Origin: Paenibacillus glycanilyticus
GTDB taxonomy: Bacteria > Bacillota > Bacilli > Paenibacillales > Paenibacillaceae
Length of the DNA: 64,000 bases
Assembly: GCF_023715145.1 (NCBI RefSeq)
Contig: NZ_JAMBNP010000005.1
Span: 124,001 to 188,000, forward strand
Direction of reading: 5' to 3'
The position numbers were made by a program, and so were the translations under genes. The notes under the pieces were generated by a model, which was not told where the DNA came from, did not search any database, and was given only the letters and a program-made list of their open reading frames with translations. Positions 34,215 to 42,584 of the stretch are shown here, in pieces; position 1 is the first letter of the stretch; each line of letters starts with the position of its first letter.

Positions 34215-34790
34215 ATGGCAAAAAACAAAGTACTATATGGCTTTTCAAATACACATTTCGCATTCCAAGACGAAACAACTCCGGGTGAATATGAGACACC
34301 TATTTTGATTCCCGGATCGGTGAGGTTTACGCCAACGGTTGAGGGCGAATCTTACAAATTTGCGGCTGACAATATGACTTACTTCTCTACTTTCACAAAT
34401 AATGGATACACAGCAGAGATCGAGCTTAGTTTAATCCCGCAAGAAATTTTAGCAGAACTACTTGGCTGGCAAATAGATTCAAACGGGATGTTGGTAGAAC
34501 TGGCAGACGCTGTAAGTAAACCATTCGCATTGCTCTTTCAGATTCAAGGAGATCAGAAAAACAGACGTGGAGTATATTACAATTGTGTCGCTTCTCGCCC
34601 AGAGCAGGAGGCAACAACAGTCGGTGACAGTATCGAAGTGAAAACTCAGGTAGTTAATCTTACGATTTCGCCTATTGAGATCGATGGTAAGATGGTTGTT
34701 CATGGTGTGTTGGAATTGAACGATACCAACGCTACAGAATACAACAGCTTCTTTACTGAAGTTTACAAACCTACATTTGCAGCAGTATAG
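34215..34790 (+). CDS. Major tail (tube) protein
   Basis: 191 aa of the phi13-type tail tube family: a beta-rich core with GSVRFTPTVEGESYKFAADN near the start and RRGVYYNCVASRPEQEATT in the middle. Polymerises around the tape measure. Preceded by TTGGAGGC. Confidence 0.85.
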   Translation: MAKNKVLYGFSNTHFAFQDETTPGEYETPILIPGSVRFTPTVEGESYKFAADNMTYFSTFTNNGYTAEIELSLIPQEILAELLGWQIDSNGMLVELADAVSKPFALLFQIQGDQKNRRGVYYNCVASRPEQEATTVGDSIEVKTQVVNLTISPIEIDGKMVVHGVLELNDTNATEYNSFFTEVYKPTFAAV

Positions 34791-34800
34791 GAGATAATAA

Positions 34801-35172
34801 ATGAGAGAGATTACAATTAATGATCAAACTGTTAGGCTCAAGGCTAGTCCTCTGAGCCTTTTTTATTGGCGTACAGAATTCAACTCGGATTTAATGGGTG
34901 ACTTTATGAAGATGAAAGACATTGAGCAGGATCATAGCAAGCTTGACTTTGTGTTTTTACTTCAACTTGTATGGGTCATGCAGAAGACATATGAAAATGT
35001 AAAATCATTCCCAACATTCCCCAAGTGGCTAGAGTCAATGGATGATATTGATCTTCTCTCCAATCAGGATATGTTCGTTGCCGTAATGGAGGAGGCCCAA
35101 GCGGGCTTTTTTCGTGGAGGCACAAGAAAACAACAGTACAAACAAAACCAAAGAAAGACCAGTAAGCGATAG
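34801..35172 (+). CDS. Tail assembly chaperone, short product
   Basis: 123 aa; the C-terminus from about residue 102 is read past a T6 tract. By position (between tail tube and tape measure) this is the gpG-type chaperone. It overlaps a second frame that continues the product, so its final 20 residues may belong only to the unshifted form. Confidence 0.78.
   Translation: MREITINDQTVRLKASPLSLFYWRTEFNSDLMGDFMKMKDIEQDHSKLDFVFLLQLVWVMQKTYENVKSFPTFPKWLESMDDIDLLSNQDMFVAVMEEAQAGFFRGGTRKQQYKQNQRKTSKR
35088..35112 (+). other. Candidate programmed frameshift site
   Basis: GGAGGAGG (35088-35095) lies 11 nt before TTTTTT (35107-35112). An internal Shine-Dalgarno at 10-14 nt favours backward slippage. 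The frames require -2 (or +1), and a -2 slip leaves TTT in the A site. Confidence 0.6.
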
Positions 35173-35344
35173 ATTTGATCTAGATTTACTGACAATTGGA
35201 AAGCGAATCAAGCTATCATTCGATGAGATTAATGAGTTAACAGTATCTGATTTGTTTGCTATGGCTCGTATCTACATGGGAGTAGAAGATAACAAACCTA
35301 AGCAAGCTACACAGTCAGATATTGACTCATTATTTGGAGGCTAG
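35107..35344 (+). CDS. Tail assembly chaperone frameshift extension
   Basis: About 78 residues read in the +2 frame after the T6 tract (RFDLDLLTIGKRIKLSFDEI, YMGVEDNKPKQ, DSLFGG). No ribosome site fits its internal ATG at 35114. The end DSLFGG is typical of gpT-like parts, so it should be made as a fusion with the upstream chaperone. Confidence 0.65.
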
Positions 35345-35378
35345 AGTACGTCTACATGGCGTACTCTTTTATTTTTTT
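35343..35378 (+). terminator. Terminator between tail chaperone and tape measure genes
   Basis: AGAGTACG (35343-35350) and CGTACTCT (35360-35367), followed by T-rich sequence. Probably lowers tape-measure expression relative to the tube protein. Confidence 0.75.
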
Positions 35379-35394
35379 TAGGAGGTGAACGGTT

Positions 35395-38067
35395 ATAGCA
35401 GAGACAATTAAAGGGATCAATGTTGCCATCGGAGCAGATACAACAAGTTTAGGGAAGGCATTCGAACAGGTTAACAAGCAGAGTAGAGACATACAGTCCG
35501 AACTTAAAATGGTTGAAAATCTGCTTAAATTCGATCCTAATAGCACTGAACTACTAGCACAGAAGCAACAGCTACTTACAGACGCAATCGCAAATACCAC
35601 AAACAAACTTGATACGCTAAAAGCAGCACAAAAACAGGTGGCTGAACAATTTGATAAAGGGGAAATCACCGCTGGTCAATATCGAGCATTCCAGCGGGAA
35701 CTTGAAGCTACGGAGCAATTACTGTCTAAGTTTCAATCGAGCATATCAGCGCTTAAAGAAGAGGAACAACAATTAGCCGATAAGACGAAGCAGCTTAGCA
35801 CATTCTTTGCGGCTACGAAGAGTGATGTCAGCAAGTATGCAGACGTACTTGGTAAGGATTTGATTAAGGCTATCCAAGATGGTAAGGCCTCATCCAGCCA
35901 ACTTGATGATGCAATTGATAAGATAGGCAAATCAGCATATGGTTCAAAGACGGATATAGACAAACTCAAAGAGGCATTAAAGTCTATTGATGACGGTAAA
36001 TCATTGGCAAATGTCAAAGACGATTTGTCTAAGATAGCCAAGGAAGCCAACAATGCTGAAAAGGAAGTAGGTTCATTCGGTGACAAGTTGAAGGCTGGTG
36101 TAGGTGGGGCTATTGCGGGTATCGGAATTGGTGCGATCGTTGATGAGGCACTAGATACTTCTAGTCTTAATACGAATATCGACATCTCATTTAACGTTCC
36201 AGAGGAGTCTAAGCAATCCATCAAGGAAGCACTCAATCAGATTACCGCTTATGGTCTCGATGGTGAAGAAGCATTAGAGGGTTTGCGTAGGCAATGGGCA
36301 CTGAATAAGGATGCATCAGACGCAGCAAACACATCGTTTGTAGAAAATGCAGCGGTGATAGCAAGGGCATATGGTTCTATCGACTTTACCGAGTTGATTC
36401 AAGAGACAAATGAATTGGCTTCATCTCTTGGCTTATCTAATGATGATGCTCTAGCCTTAACCAACGCATTGCTTAAGGCTGGATTCCCACCTGAGCAACT
36501 TGACACGATATCTGAGTATGGACAGCAAATGAAAGATGCTGGCTTTAATGCTCAGCAAATTCAGGCAATATTCGAGGCGGGTATTGATACAAAGACTTGG
36601 AACATCGATAACTTGAATGATGGAGTCAAAGAGGCGCGTCTTCAGATGGCTACATTCGGTCAGGAGAGTCCTAAAACACTTGGTACATTACTTGAACAAG
36701 CAGGGATAGGCGCAGACAGGTTTCAATTATGGGGCAAAGCTGTTGCTGAAGGTGGACAGGTGGGGGCAGATGCAATGTCTCAAATGGTCACATGGCTTGA
36801 TGGAATCGAGGACAAGACGCTAAAGAATCAGATAGCTACTCAGGTGTTCGGTACTAAGTGGGAAGACCAAGGCGAAAACGTTATCGCTGTCTTCAAGGGT
36901 ATTGGTGATGCTCAGGATAAAACTAAAGAAAATCAAGACCAGCTTAATGGAATGGTTGATAAGTTAAACGCTGATCCAGTTGTGCAAATGAAGGAAGCTT
37001 TTGGTGATATGATGATTGCTCTTGCTCCTGTCTTAACCGCTATAGCGGGTTTTATCGGAAAGATAGCAGAATGGGCTTCAAATAATCCAGGATGGGCAGC
37101 TACAATTGGCGCTTTAGCAGTTGCAATCGGACTTGTCGTAGGGGCGATTGTATTGCTATTACCTCTGCTTACATCGCTTATTGGTGCAGGTATTGGCTTA
37201 GCCGCATCATTCGGTTTGATTATAGGAGTCATAGCGGCAGTAGTAGTAGCAATCGGCTTAATAGGTATAGCTGTTTATGAGGTGATAAAACACTGGGATA
37301 CCATCAAGGAATTCTTTGTTGGTCTATGGGACTGGTTAAAGGATTTCTTCAGCAAATGGGGAGTCGAGATTTTAGCAGTAGTTGCTCCATTTATCGGAAT
37401 ACCCCTACTGATCGTTAAACACTGGGATGAAATTAAGACGGCCTTGAGTAATGTCTGGAATTGGATAAAATCTACATCCAGCAGTATTTTTCAGTCCGTA
37501 GTTGATGGCATTATGAAGCGTTGGAATGATCTGTCTACAGGAACCGTAAATTTGTGGAAAACTATCATAAGCAATATACAAAGTGCTTTACAATGGGTTA
37601 TGGATTTGCCGGATAAGATGCTAGAGATAGGTAAGAACATCATTCAGGGTATTATAGATGGTATCAGCAGCGGAATCAATAAACTATGGAACAAAGTCAA
37701 AGAGATTGCATCAACAATTACAGACGGTATTAAGGGACTCCTTGATATCCATAGCCCTTCTCACGTAATGAAGACTCTCGGTAGATTTGTAGTCGATGGA
37801 TTTGCTCTTGGTATTCAGGACTCGATTAATTCTGTCAAGACTCAAGCATCTTCCTTGGCTAAGGCAGCGGTTCCTAAATCATCTGACATGTTGCCAGCAG
37901 TTACTGGTGTAAATGGAACAGCGGGATATGGAGCTAGTTTTGGTGGTCAATTTACCATTGAAGTACCTGTACATATTGATGGACGTGAAGTGTCTAGAGC
38001 CATAGTGAATCCTATTCAAAATATGAATATGACGAGAGCAAGGGGGCTAGGTTTAAGTGGCGTATAA
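35395..38067 (+). CDS. Tail tape measure protein
   Basis: 890 aa if started at ATA 35395, which is 9 nt after AGGAGG. The following AETIKGINVAIGADTTSL is the standard start of this family, and no ATG, GTG or TTG occurs in frame between the upstream TGA and ATG 35509. Long coiled coils come first, then hydrophobic helices (about 565-640) and a C-terminal LLDIHSPSHVMKTLGRFV motif. Sets tail length and crosses the membrane at infection. Confidence 0.88.
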   Translation: MAETIKGINVAIGADTTSLGKAFEQVNKQSRDIQSELKMVENLLKFDPNSTELLAQKQQLLTDAIANTTNKLDTLKAAQKQVAEQFDKGEITAGQYRAFQRELEATEQLLSKFQSSISALKEEEQQLADKTKQLSTFFAATKSDVSKYADVLGKDLIKAIQDGKASSSQLDDAIDKIGKSAYGSKTDIDKLKEALKSIDDGKSLANVKDDLSKIAKEANNAEKEVGSFGDKLKAGVGGAIAGIGIGAIVDEALDTSSLNTNIDISFNVPEESKQSIKEALNQITAYGLDGEEALEGLRRQWALNKDASDAANTSFVENAAVIARAYGSIDFTELIQETNELASSLGLSNDDALALTNALLKAGFPPEQLDTISEYGQQMKDAGFNAQQIQAIFEAGIDTKTWNIDNLNDGVKEARLQMATFGQESPKTLGTLLEQAGIGADRFQLWGKAVAEGGQVGADAMSQMVTWLDGIEDKTLKNQIATQVFGTKWEDQGENVIAVFKGIGDAQDKTKENQDQLNGMVDKLNADPVVQMKEAFGDMMIALAPVLTAIAGFIGKIAEWASNNPGWAATIGALAVAIGLVVGAIVLLLPLLTSLIGAGIGLAASFGLIIGVIAAVVVAIGLIGIAVYEVIKHWDTIKEFFVGLWDWLKDFFSKWGVEILAVVAPFIGIPLLIVKHWDEIKTALSNVWNWIKSTSSSIFQSVVDGIMKRWNDLSTGTVNLWKTIISNIQSALQWVMDLPDKMLEIGKNIIQGIIDGISSGINKLWNKVKEIASTITDGIKGLLDIHSPSHVMKTLGRFVVDGFALGIQDSINSVKTQASSLAKAAVPKSSDMLPAVTGVNGTAGYGASFGGQFTIEVPVHIDGREVSRAIVNPIQNMNMTRARGLGLSGV

Positions 38068-38899
38068 CAATGGTTTCACTCTAACACCTATCAATAATCC
38101 AACAGACATACGAACGGCTAGAGACTTAGGAGTCATTATGTTACGCCAATCCAAGCGTCCTATGCTTGCCTCCACAGTTGACAGCACAGTAGATATAGCG
38201 GGGATGCATGGAGCGTATGATTTTGGTGCAAAATTATCTCCGCTACAATTCAGTCTAGAATGTGCTATGATAACCAGCGATTATAAGGAGCTTCAAATAG
38301 CTATTGAGCGATTTGCAGAGTATATGCTTGATGAAACAGGTAGACCACGTCAATTTGAAATTATATTCGATGCAAAACCAACGAAAAAATATATCGTTCG
38401 CTATTCTGGCTCTCTTGATTTAGACCGCATATATGGACTTGGGAAGTTCTCACTTCCATTTGTGGCATATGATCCATTCTCATATCAGACTACAGTATCA
38501 ACAGAGGAAATTGATTGGGACAGCAATATTCTCATGGATAATGAGAAGATAACATTCGATGGATATACGGCTCCAATTTATACGATATCAAGTCCTCAGA
38601 CAATCGAAGTAAACAATTATGGGGCATTTGAAGTATATCCTGTTGTATTAGCAATAGGCAGCTTCAATAGTTTAAGAATATCAAATGGTGGTCGCACACT
38701 TAACTTTAATGAATCTGTATCAAATGGTACTGTTTCATTAGACTGTCAGCGTATGCAAGCTAAACTTGGAACAACTAATAAGAATAATAAGGTACTGGGT
38801 CAGTTTATTAAACTGAAGCCGGGAATTAATAACGTTGACATAGGAGGCACTGGGCTAAATTGCTCGGTGTCTTTTGTCTTTAACGCCAAATATACATAA
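38057..38899 (+). CDS. Distal tail protein (Dit)
   Basis: 280 aa. Sipho_tail-type N-terminal ring domain with SKRPMLASTVDSTVDIAGMH and YDFGAKLSPLQFSLEC, then GKFSLPFVAYDPFSY, the Dit signature, and a galectin-like C-terminal part. Forms the baseplate hub below the tube. Overlaps the tape measure by 11 bp. Confidence 0.88.
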   Translation: MAYNNGFTLTPINNPTDIRTARDLGVIMLRQSKRPMLASTVDSTVDIAGMHGAYDFGAKLSPLQFSLECAMITSDYKELQIAIERFAEYMLDETGRPRQFEIIFDAKPTKKYIVRYSGSLDLDRIYGLGKFSLPFVAYDPFSYQTTVSTEEIDWDSNILMDNEKITFDGYTAPIYTISSPQTIEVNNYGAFEVYPVVLAIGSFNSLRISNGGRTLNFNESVSNGTVSLDCQRMQAKLGTTNKNNKVLGQFIKLKPGINNVDIGGTGLNCSVSFVFNAKYT

Positions 38900-38910
38900 G
38901 GAGATAAAAT

Positions 38911-41900
38911 ATGGCAGATTTAATACCGGCTTCAGCCACTCTTCAGGAAGGTAAGGAAGCTATTAATAAAAAGATAGCTTTAATCGACTCTACAACCGCC
39001 TCCCTCCAATCCCAAATATCCAACAACGACATCGACTCCAAATCAAAACTCCAAGCACACCAATCATCAACCACAGCTCACACCGCATCCAATATCACCT
39101 TCTCCCCATCAGGTACAGGTATGGCTTCTACCAACACTCAAGCAGCCATTAAAGAAGCATGGGATCGTGCAGGTAACATTATCGCATACGCTGGCACATC
39201 CTCCGCTGAGGTCGTTGATATTAGAACTGTTGAAAATGGCTACACACCTAGCAGGACTATTACAGTTGCAGGCGATGCGATTCGTGATTTACAGAGTAAA
39301 TTTGCTGAACAGTCTAATCAGACCGCTACTTTGAAACATGGATTAAATGTGATTAGTACTAAGCAAAGTAGTCCTACTAAGTTTTCTATCTACGGGACGA
39401 CAAGGGTGAACTTGTTAGGGAATATCGGCAGCTTCGACAAAGATTCCAACGGAGATGGAGTCGCAGACGGATGGACAAAGGGCGTAAACGCTAAATATTC
39501 AATGGCGGCTAACAATGGTGGGTTAGGCCAGCTTATAACGGCGCAGGTTGGAGACGCGAGTACAGAACGTGTGGTCGCTTGTTCTAATACTATGACGATA
39601 ACAGGCGGGAAATATTATCTTTTCCTTATTGATGCCATTGTAACAAGCACAGGCAAAGCATTCGCGCAAGTTTATGCGGCTTCGCCGCTGTTGAGTGTTC
39701 AAGATACAGCGACTTCGAGCCGGACAATCATTTTAAAAATCAATCCCAGCTTGGATTCGTTGATTTCCATTTACCTAAAAAACAACGAAAACACTGGCGG
39801 GACAGGTTCCGTAATGTTCGACAATGCCCGCATGGTTGAAGTTTCAGCGGCAGACTATGCAAAAGCCAGCGTTGATCCAGATTGGACGGGCGACAAGCTA
39901 GCCGAAAAATTCCCGTACGTGGATGGAACTAAACATTTGCAAGGGTTCGGGGTCAAGAAGGTTGGGAAAAATTTATTACAAGGTTTTCCTGATACCTTAC
40001 ACAATGAAGCGGTTATGAACGCTCCTTATGATCTGGTAATCAATGCTACAGGTACTTTTAGAAACTGTGAAATATTCGGAGATGTTGTTCCAAATCAGTC
40101 GTATACTTTTAGCATTACGAAAGATGCTATTGCTGGTTATGCAGAAGTTTCATTCCTCGATTCTGCTGGAACATCCTTGTCAACTACAAGCGGCTGGAAT
40201 AGAGATTTAGCAGCCGGAACGTACACAACGAGTCTGACAGCTCCTGCGACAGCTACTAGACTTAGAATGAGATTTACTAATTCAAGCACAGGCACATTTA
40301 GATTTTCTAAATGGCAAGTGGAAGTAGGTTCAATTTCCACGCCATTCGAACCATACAACGCAGATTATATTTTCCTACCCACTATCCTAGCATCAAACCT
40401 AGACGGAAATGTTCGGGATACGGCCTATGAACGCGAGAATGTTTGGTATAAGTATAAGAAGTGGCAGACAGGCGTTCCTTTGGATGGTTCTTGGACTTGG
40501 AATAATGCACCAAGCGCATTTACAGGATTCAAAGAGGCATATTTGGCGGACGGAGTAATTACCAACATTTTAAAAGGTGTTCAATCTTACAGGAATTTAT
40601 ATTTCACAAAACACGACGGTTTACCAGTATTTCGAAAGTTTGTCGCAACAGCAGAAGCTGACTCTTCATACGTTAGTTCTGGAGGGGCTTTATATCTTCG
40701 CGTCCCTAATTCTGACACAGGCACTGTTGACGGTTATACAATGTCAGCACAAGAATGGAAAAACTACTTCAACGGCTGGAAGATGAATAACGGCACAATA
40801 GGCACAGCCTATCCCGGCACAGGAACGAAATACTGGACACCAATCGTTACGCCAAAGGCTAATTTTGTGGGTAAGGTTGCTGGGACTGTGGTTGAGAATC
40901 CGCATATATTCAAACGTACATCGACTAACGAAGTAATTACAACATTGAAAACACCTTCTACATCATGGAGCGAAACGACTGATCAACACTACGGTTGGAT
41001 CAGAAATTTGGACGGTTCTACTTCGGATTCGACCTCTCTTGGTTCTGGCTACATTCCGCAACAAATGTTCTCTTTCAACATTATCGAACATGTACTACGC
41101 AAACACGGCACTACTGTATTTGGTACTGCAGTTACGACGACTGATCGTGTGACATGGCTTAAGGCGAATATTGGGCGTATTGCGGTTAATTGGTATGGAT
41201 ACGGTTCAGGTCCTGCTGGAAACAAAGTTTATTTGTCTCAATGGGGTGTAAACTCAGTTCAATGGTGGTCAGGGGCGAACCATTCTAGCTCAACGGTAAA
41301 TAAATTATACCTTCAAATAACTAGTTTGGCAGACCGCATCGGGTCGGACGGTCTATGTCATGTACTTGCCTACGCCGACGCATCAGACGGAACAACAGCA
41401 TCCACAGTCTACACGGATTACATTGACCTTGACGTTGAATTAAACGTACAGACTGTTCCTAATAGCGGATATTCGTCAGTAGAGTATAAGCCGTATACTC
41501 TGGATTACGTGCTGGCTACTCCAGTTGAAGAAGTCATTTCTAATAGCGAAGGAATGATATCTCTTGCTTCAGGTGGGAATCAAATTGAACTGTTTGAGGG
41601 AGTTATAGTTCGGGAGAAGACAACTCCGCAATTAAGTGGCGGTACAGGTAATTATGATTTTAATGGTCAAAACCGTCAAAATGCCCCATATTCCTTTAAG
41701 AATCGAGCGGATAAGATAATTGCCATATACAGAAATGGTGTATCTATACCGTTTACTACTTGGTTCAACTCTAACTCTTATGGCAATCAATCTGCGACTA
41801 TTAAATCTTCTGATTATGATGCAACGGCAGAATATACAGTCACCTATACTCTTCTGGATAAATATCTATTCACAACAAATCTCCTCGATGCTACTCTCAA

Positions 41901-42033
41901 CTATCAAGGTAGTCAGAAATCTGTAGTTGACACACTTGTTCAAAAAGTCGCTGACGATGAAACTAAAATATCGATTCACTCATCACAAATTATCAATATT
42001 CTCGCTCGTATGAGGGCTGCTAACATCGTTTAG
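38911..42033 (+). CDS. Large receptor-binding or tail-fibre protein
   Basis: 1040 aa. The N-terminal 100 residues are helical and Ser/Thr/Ala-rich (KKIALIDSTTASLQSQISNN), like baseplate attachment domains. Two carbohydrate-binding-like jelly rolls follow (VNLLGNIGSFDKDSNGDGVAD near 165; GKNLLQGFPDT near 350), then a beta-rich receptor region and a C-terminal part with VRE/TPQLSGGTGNYDF. Likely binds cell-wall glycans. It sits between dit and tal, where such a gene is not usually found. Confidence 0.75.
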   Translation: MADLIPASATLQEGKEAINKKIALIDSTTASLQSQISNNDIDSKSKLQAHQSSTTAHTASNITFSPSGTGMASTNTQAAIKEAWDRAGNIIAYAGTSSAEVVDIRTVENGYTPSRTITVAGDAIRDLQSKFAEQSNQTATLKHGLNVISTKQSSPTKFSIYGTTRVNLLGNIGSFDKDSNGDGVADGWTKGVNAKYSMAANNGGLGQLITAQVGDASTERVVACSNTMTITGGKYYLFLIDAIVTSTGKAFAQVYAASPLLSVQDTATSSRTIILKINPSLDSLISIYLKNNENTGGTGSVMFDNARMVEVSAADYAKASVDPDWTGDKLAEKFPYVDGTKHLQGFGVKKVGKNLLQGFPDTLHNEAVMNAPYDLVINATGTFRNCEIFGDVVPNQSYTFSITKDAIAGYAEVSFLDSAGTSLSTTSGWNRDLAAGTYTTSLTAPATATRLRMRFTNSSTGTFRFSKWQVEVGSISTPFEPYNADYIFLPTILASNLDGNVRDTAYERENVWYKYKKWQTGVPLDGSWTWNNAPSAFTGFKEAYLADGVITNILKGVQSYRNLYFTKHDGLPVFRKFVATAEADSSYVSSGGALYLRVPNSDTGTVDGYTMSAQEWKNYFNGWKMNNGTIGTAYPGTGTKYWTPIVTPKANFVGKVAGTVVENPHIFKRTSTNEVITTLKTPSTSWSETTDQHYGWIRNLDGSTSDSTSLGSGYIPQQMFSFNIIEHVLRKHGTTVFGTAVTTTDRVTWLKANIGRIAVNWYGYGSGPAGNKVYLSQWGVNSVQWWSGANHSSSTVNKLYLQITSLADRIGSDGLCHVLAYADASDGTTASTVYTDYIDLDVELNVQTVPNSGYSSVEYKPYTLDYVLATPVEEVISNSEGMISLASGGNQIELFEGVIVREKTTPQLSGGTGNYDFNGQNRQNAPYSFKNRADKIIAIYRNGVSIPFTTWFNSNSYGNQSATIKSSDYDATAEYTVTYTLLDKYLFTTNLLDATLNYQGSQKSVVDTLVQKVADDETKISIHSSQIINILARMRAANIV

Positions 42034-42065
42034 CGGTCTTCTATTATTTTTATGGAGGCTATTAA

Positions 42066-42584
42066 ATGGATGAACTTTTAGAAATATTTATCTCTCAAGG
42101 TTTGATCACTCAAGATCAATTTGATCAGAAAGTTGCTCAATATAAAGCAGAAATTGACGCTCGACCAAAGAATCCTGATGAAATATTCCTTTCATTGGAT
42201 GTAGAGAATACGGATATTGAGGTTTTAAGGGAGAAGAAAATTGAGCAGTTAGATTATTTGTGCAACCAGAGCATCCTTGCTGGTTTTGAGTCAGATTCGT
42301 TGGGTGAATCACACAAATATGATTTCGACACTGAGGCTCAGGGTAATCTCAGCGGCACTCTAAACTTGATTAATGGAGGACAATTGCCTTCAGATACAAT
42401 TCTTGAATGGAAAGCAGACGGGATACCCCAAAACCATACTGTACCTCAGTTTATACAAGTATGCGTGGACAGCTTTACACACAAACAAAGCAATGTTAAT
42501 AAGTATTGGGAAAAGAAATATGCTGTACTTGAGATGATCGAAAAAGAAGATATTCTCTCCGTTAATTGGGTAGGTGGCGAGTAA
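42066..42584 (+). CDS. DUF4376-like tail accessory protein
   Basis: 172 aa behind ATGGAGGC. Residues about 58-165 follow the DUF4376 pattern (REKKIEQLDYLCNQSILAGF, YDFDTEAQGNLSGTL, WKADG). Found near tail-fibre genes and often described as fibre assembly. Stop overlaps the tal start (TAATG). Confidence 0.65.
   Translation: MDELLEIFISQGLITQDQFDQKVAQYKAEIDARPKNPDEIFLSLDVENTDIEVLREKKIEQLDYLCNQSILAGFESDSLGESHKYDFDTEAQGNLSGTLNLINGGQLPSDTILEWKADGIPQNHTVPQFIQVCVDSFTHKQSNVNKYWEKKYAVLEMIEKEDILSVNWVGGE

Noticed and set aside
35114..35344. Independent 76-aa gene after the tail chaperone
   Set aside because: Its ATG has no ribosome site, it overlaps the chaperone frame and it has the features of a frameshift extension.
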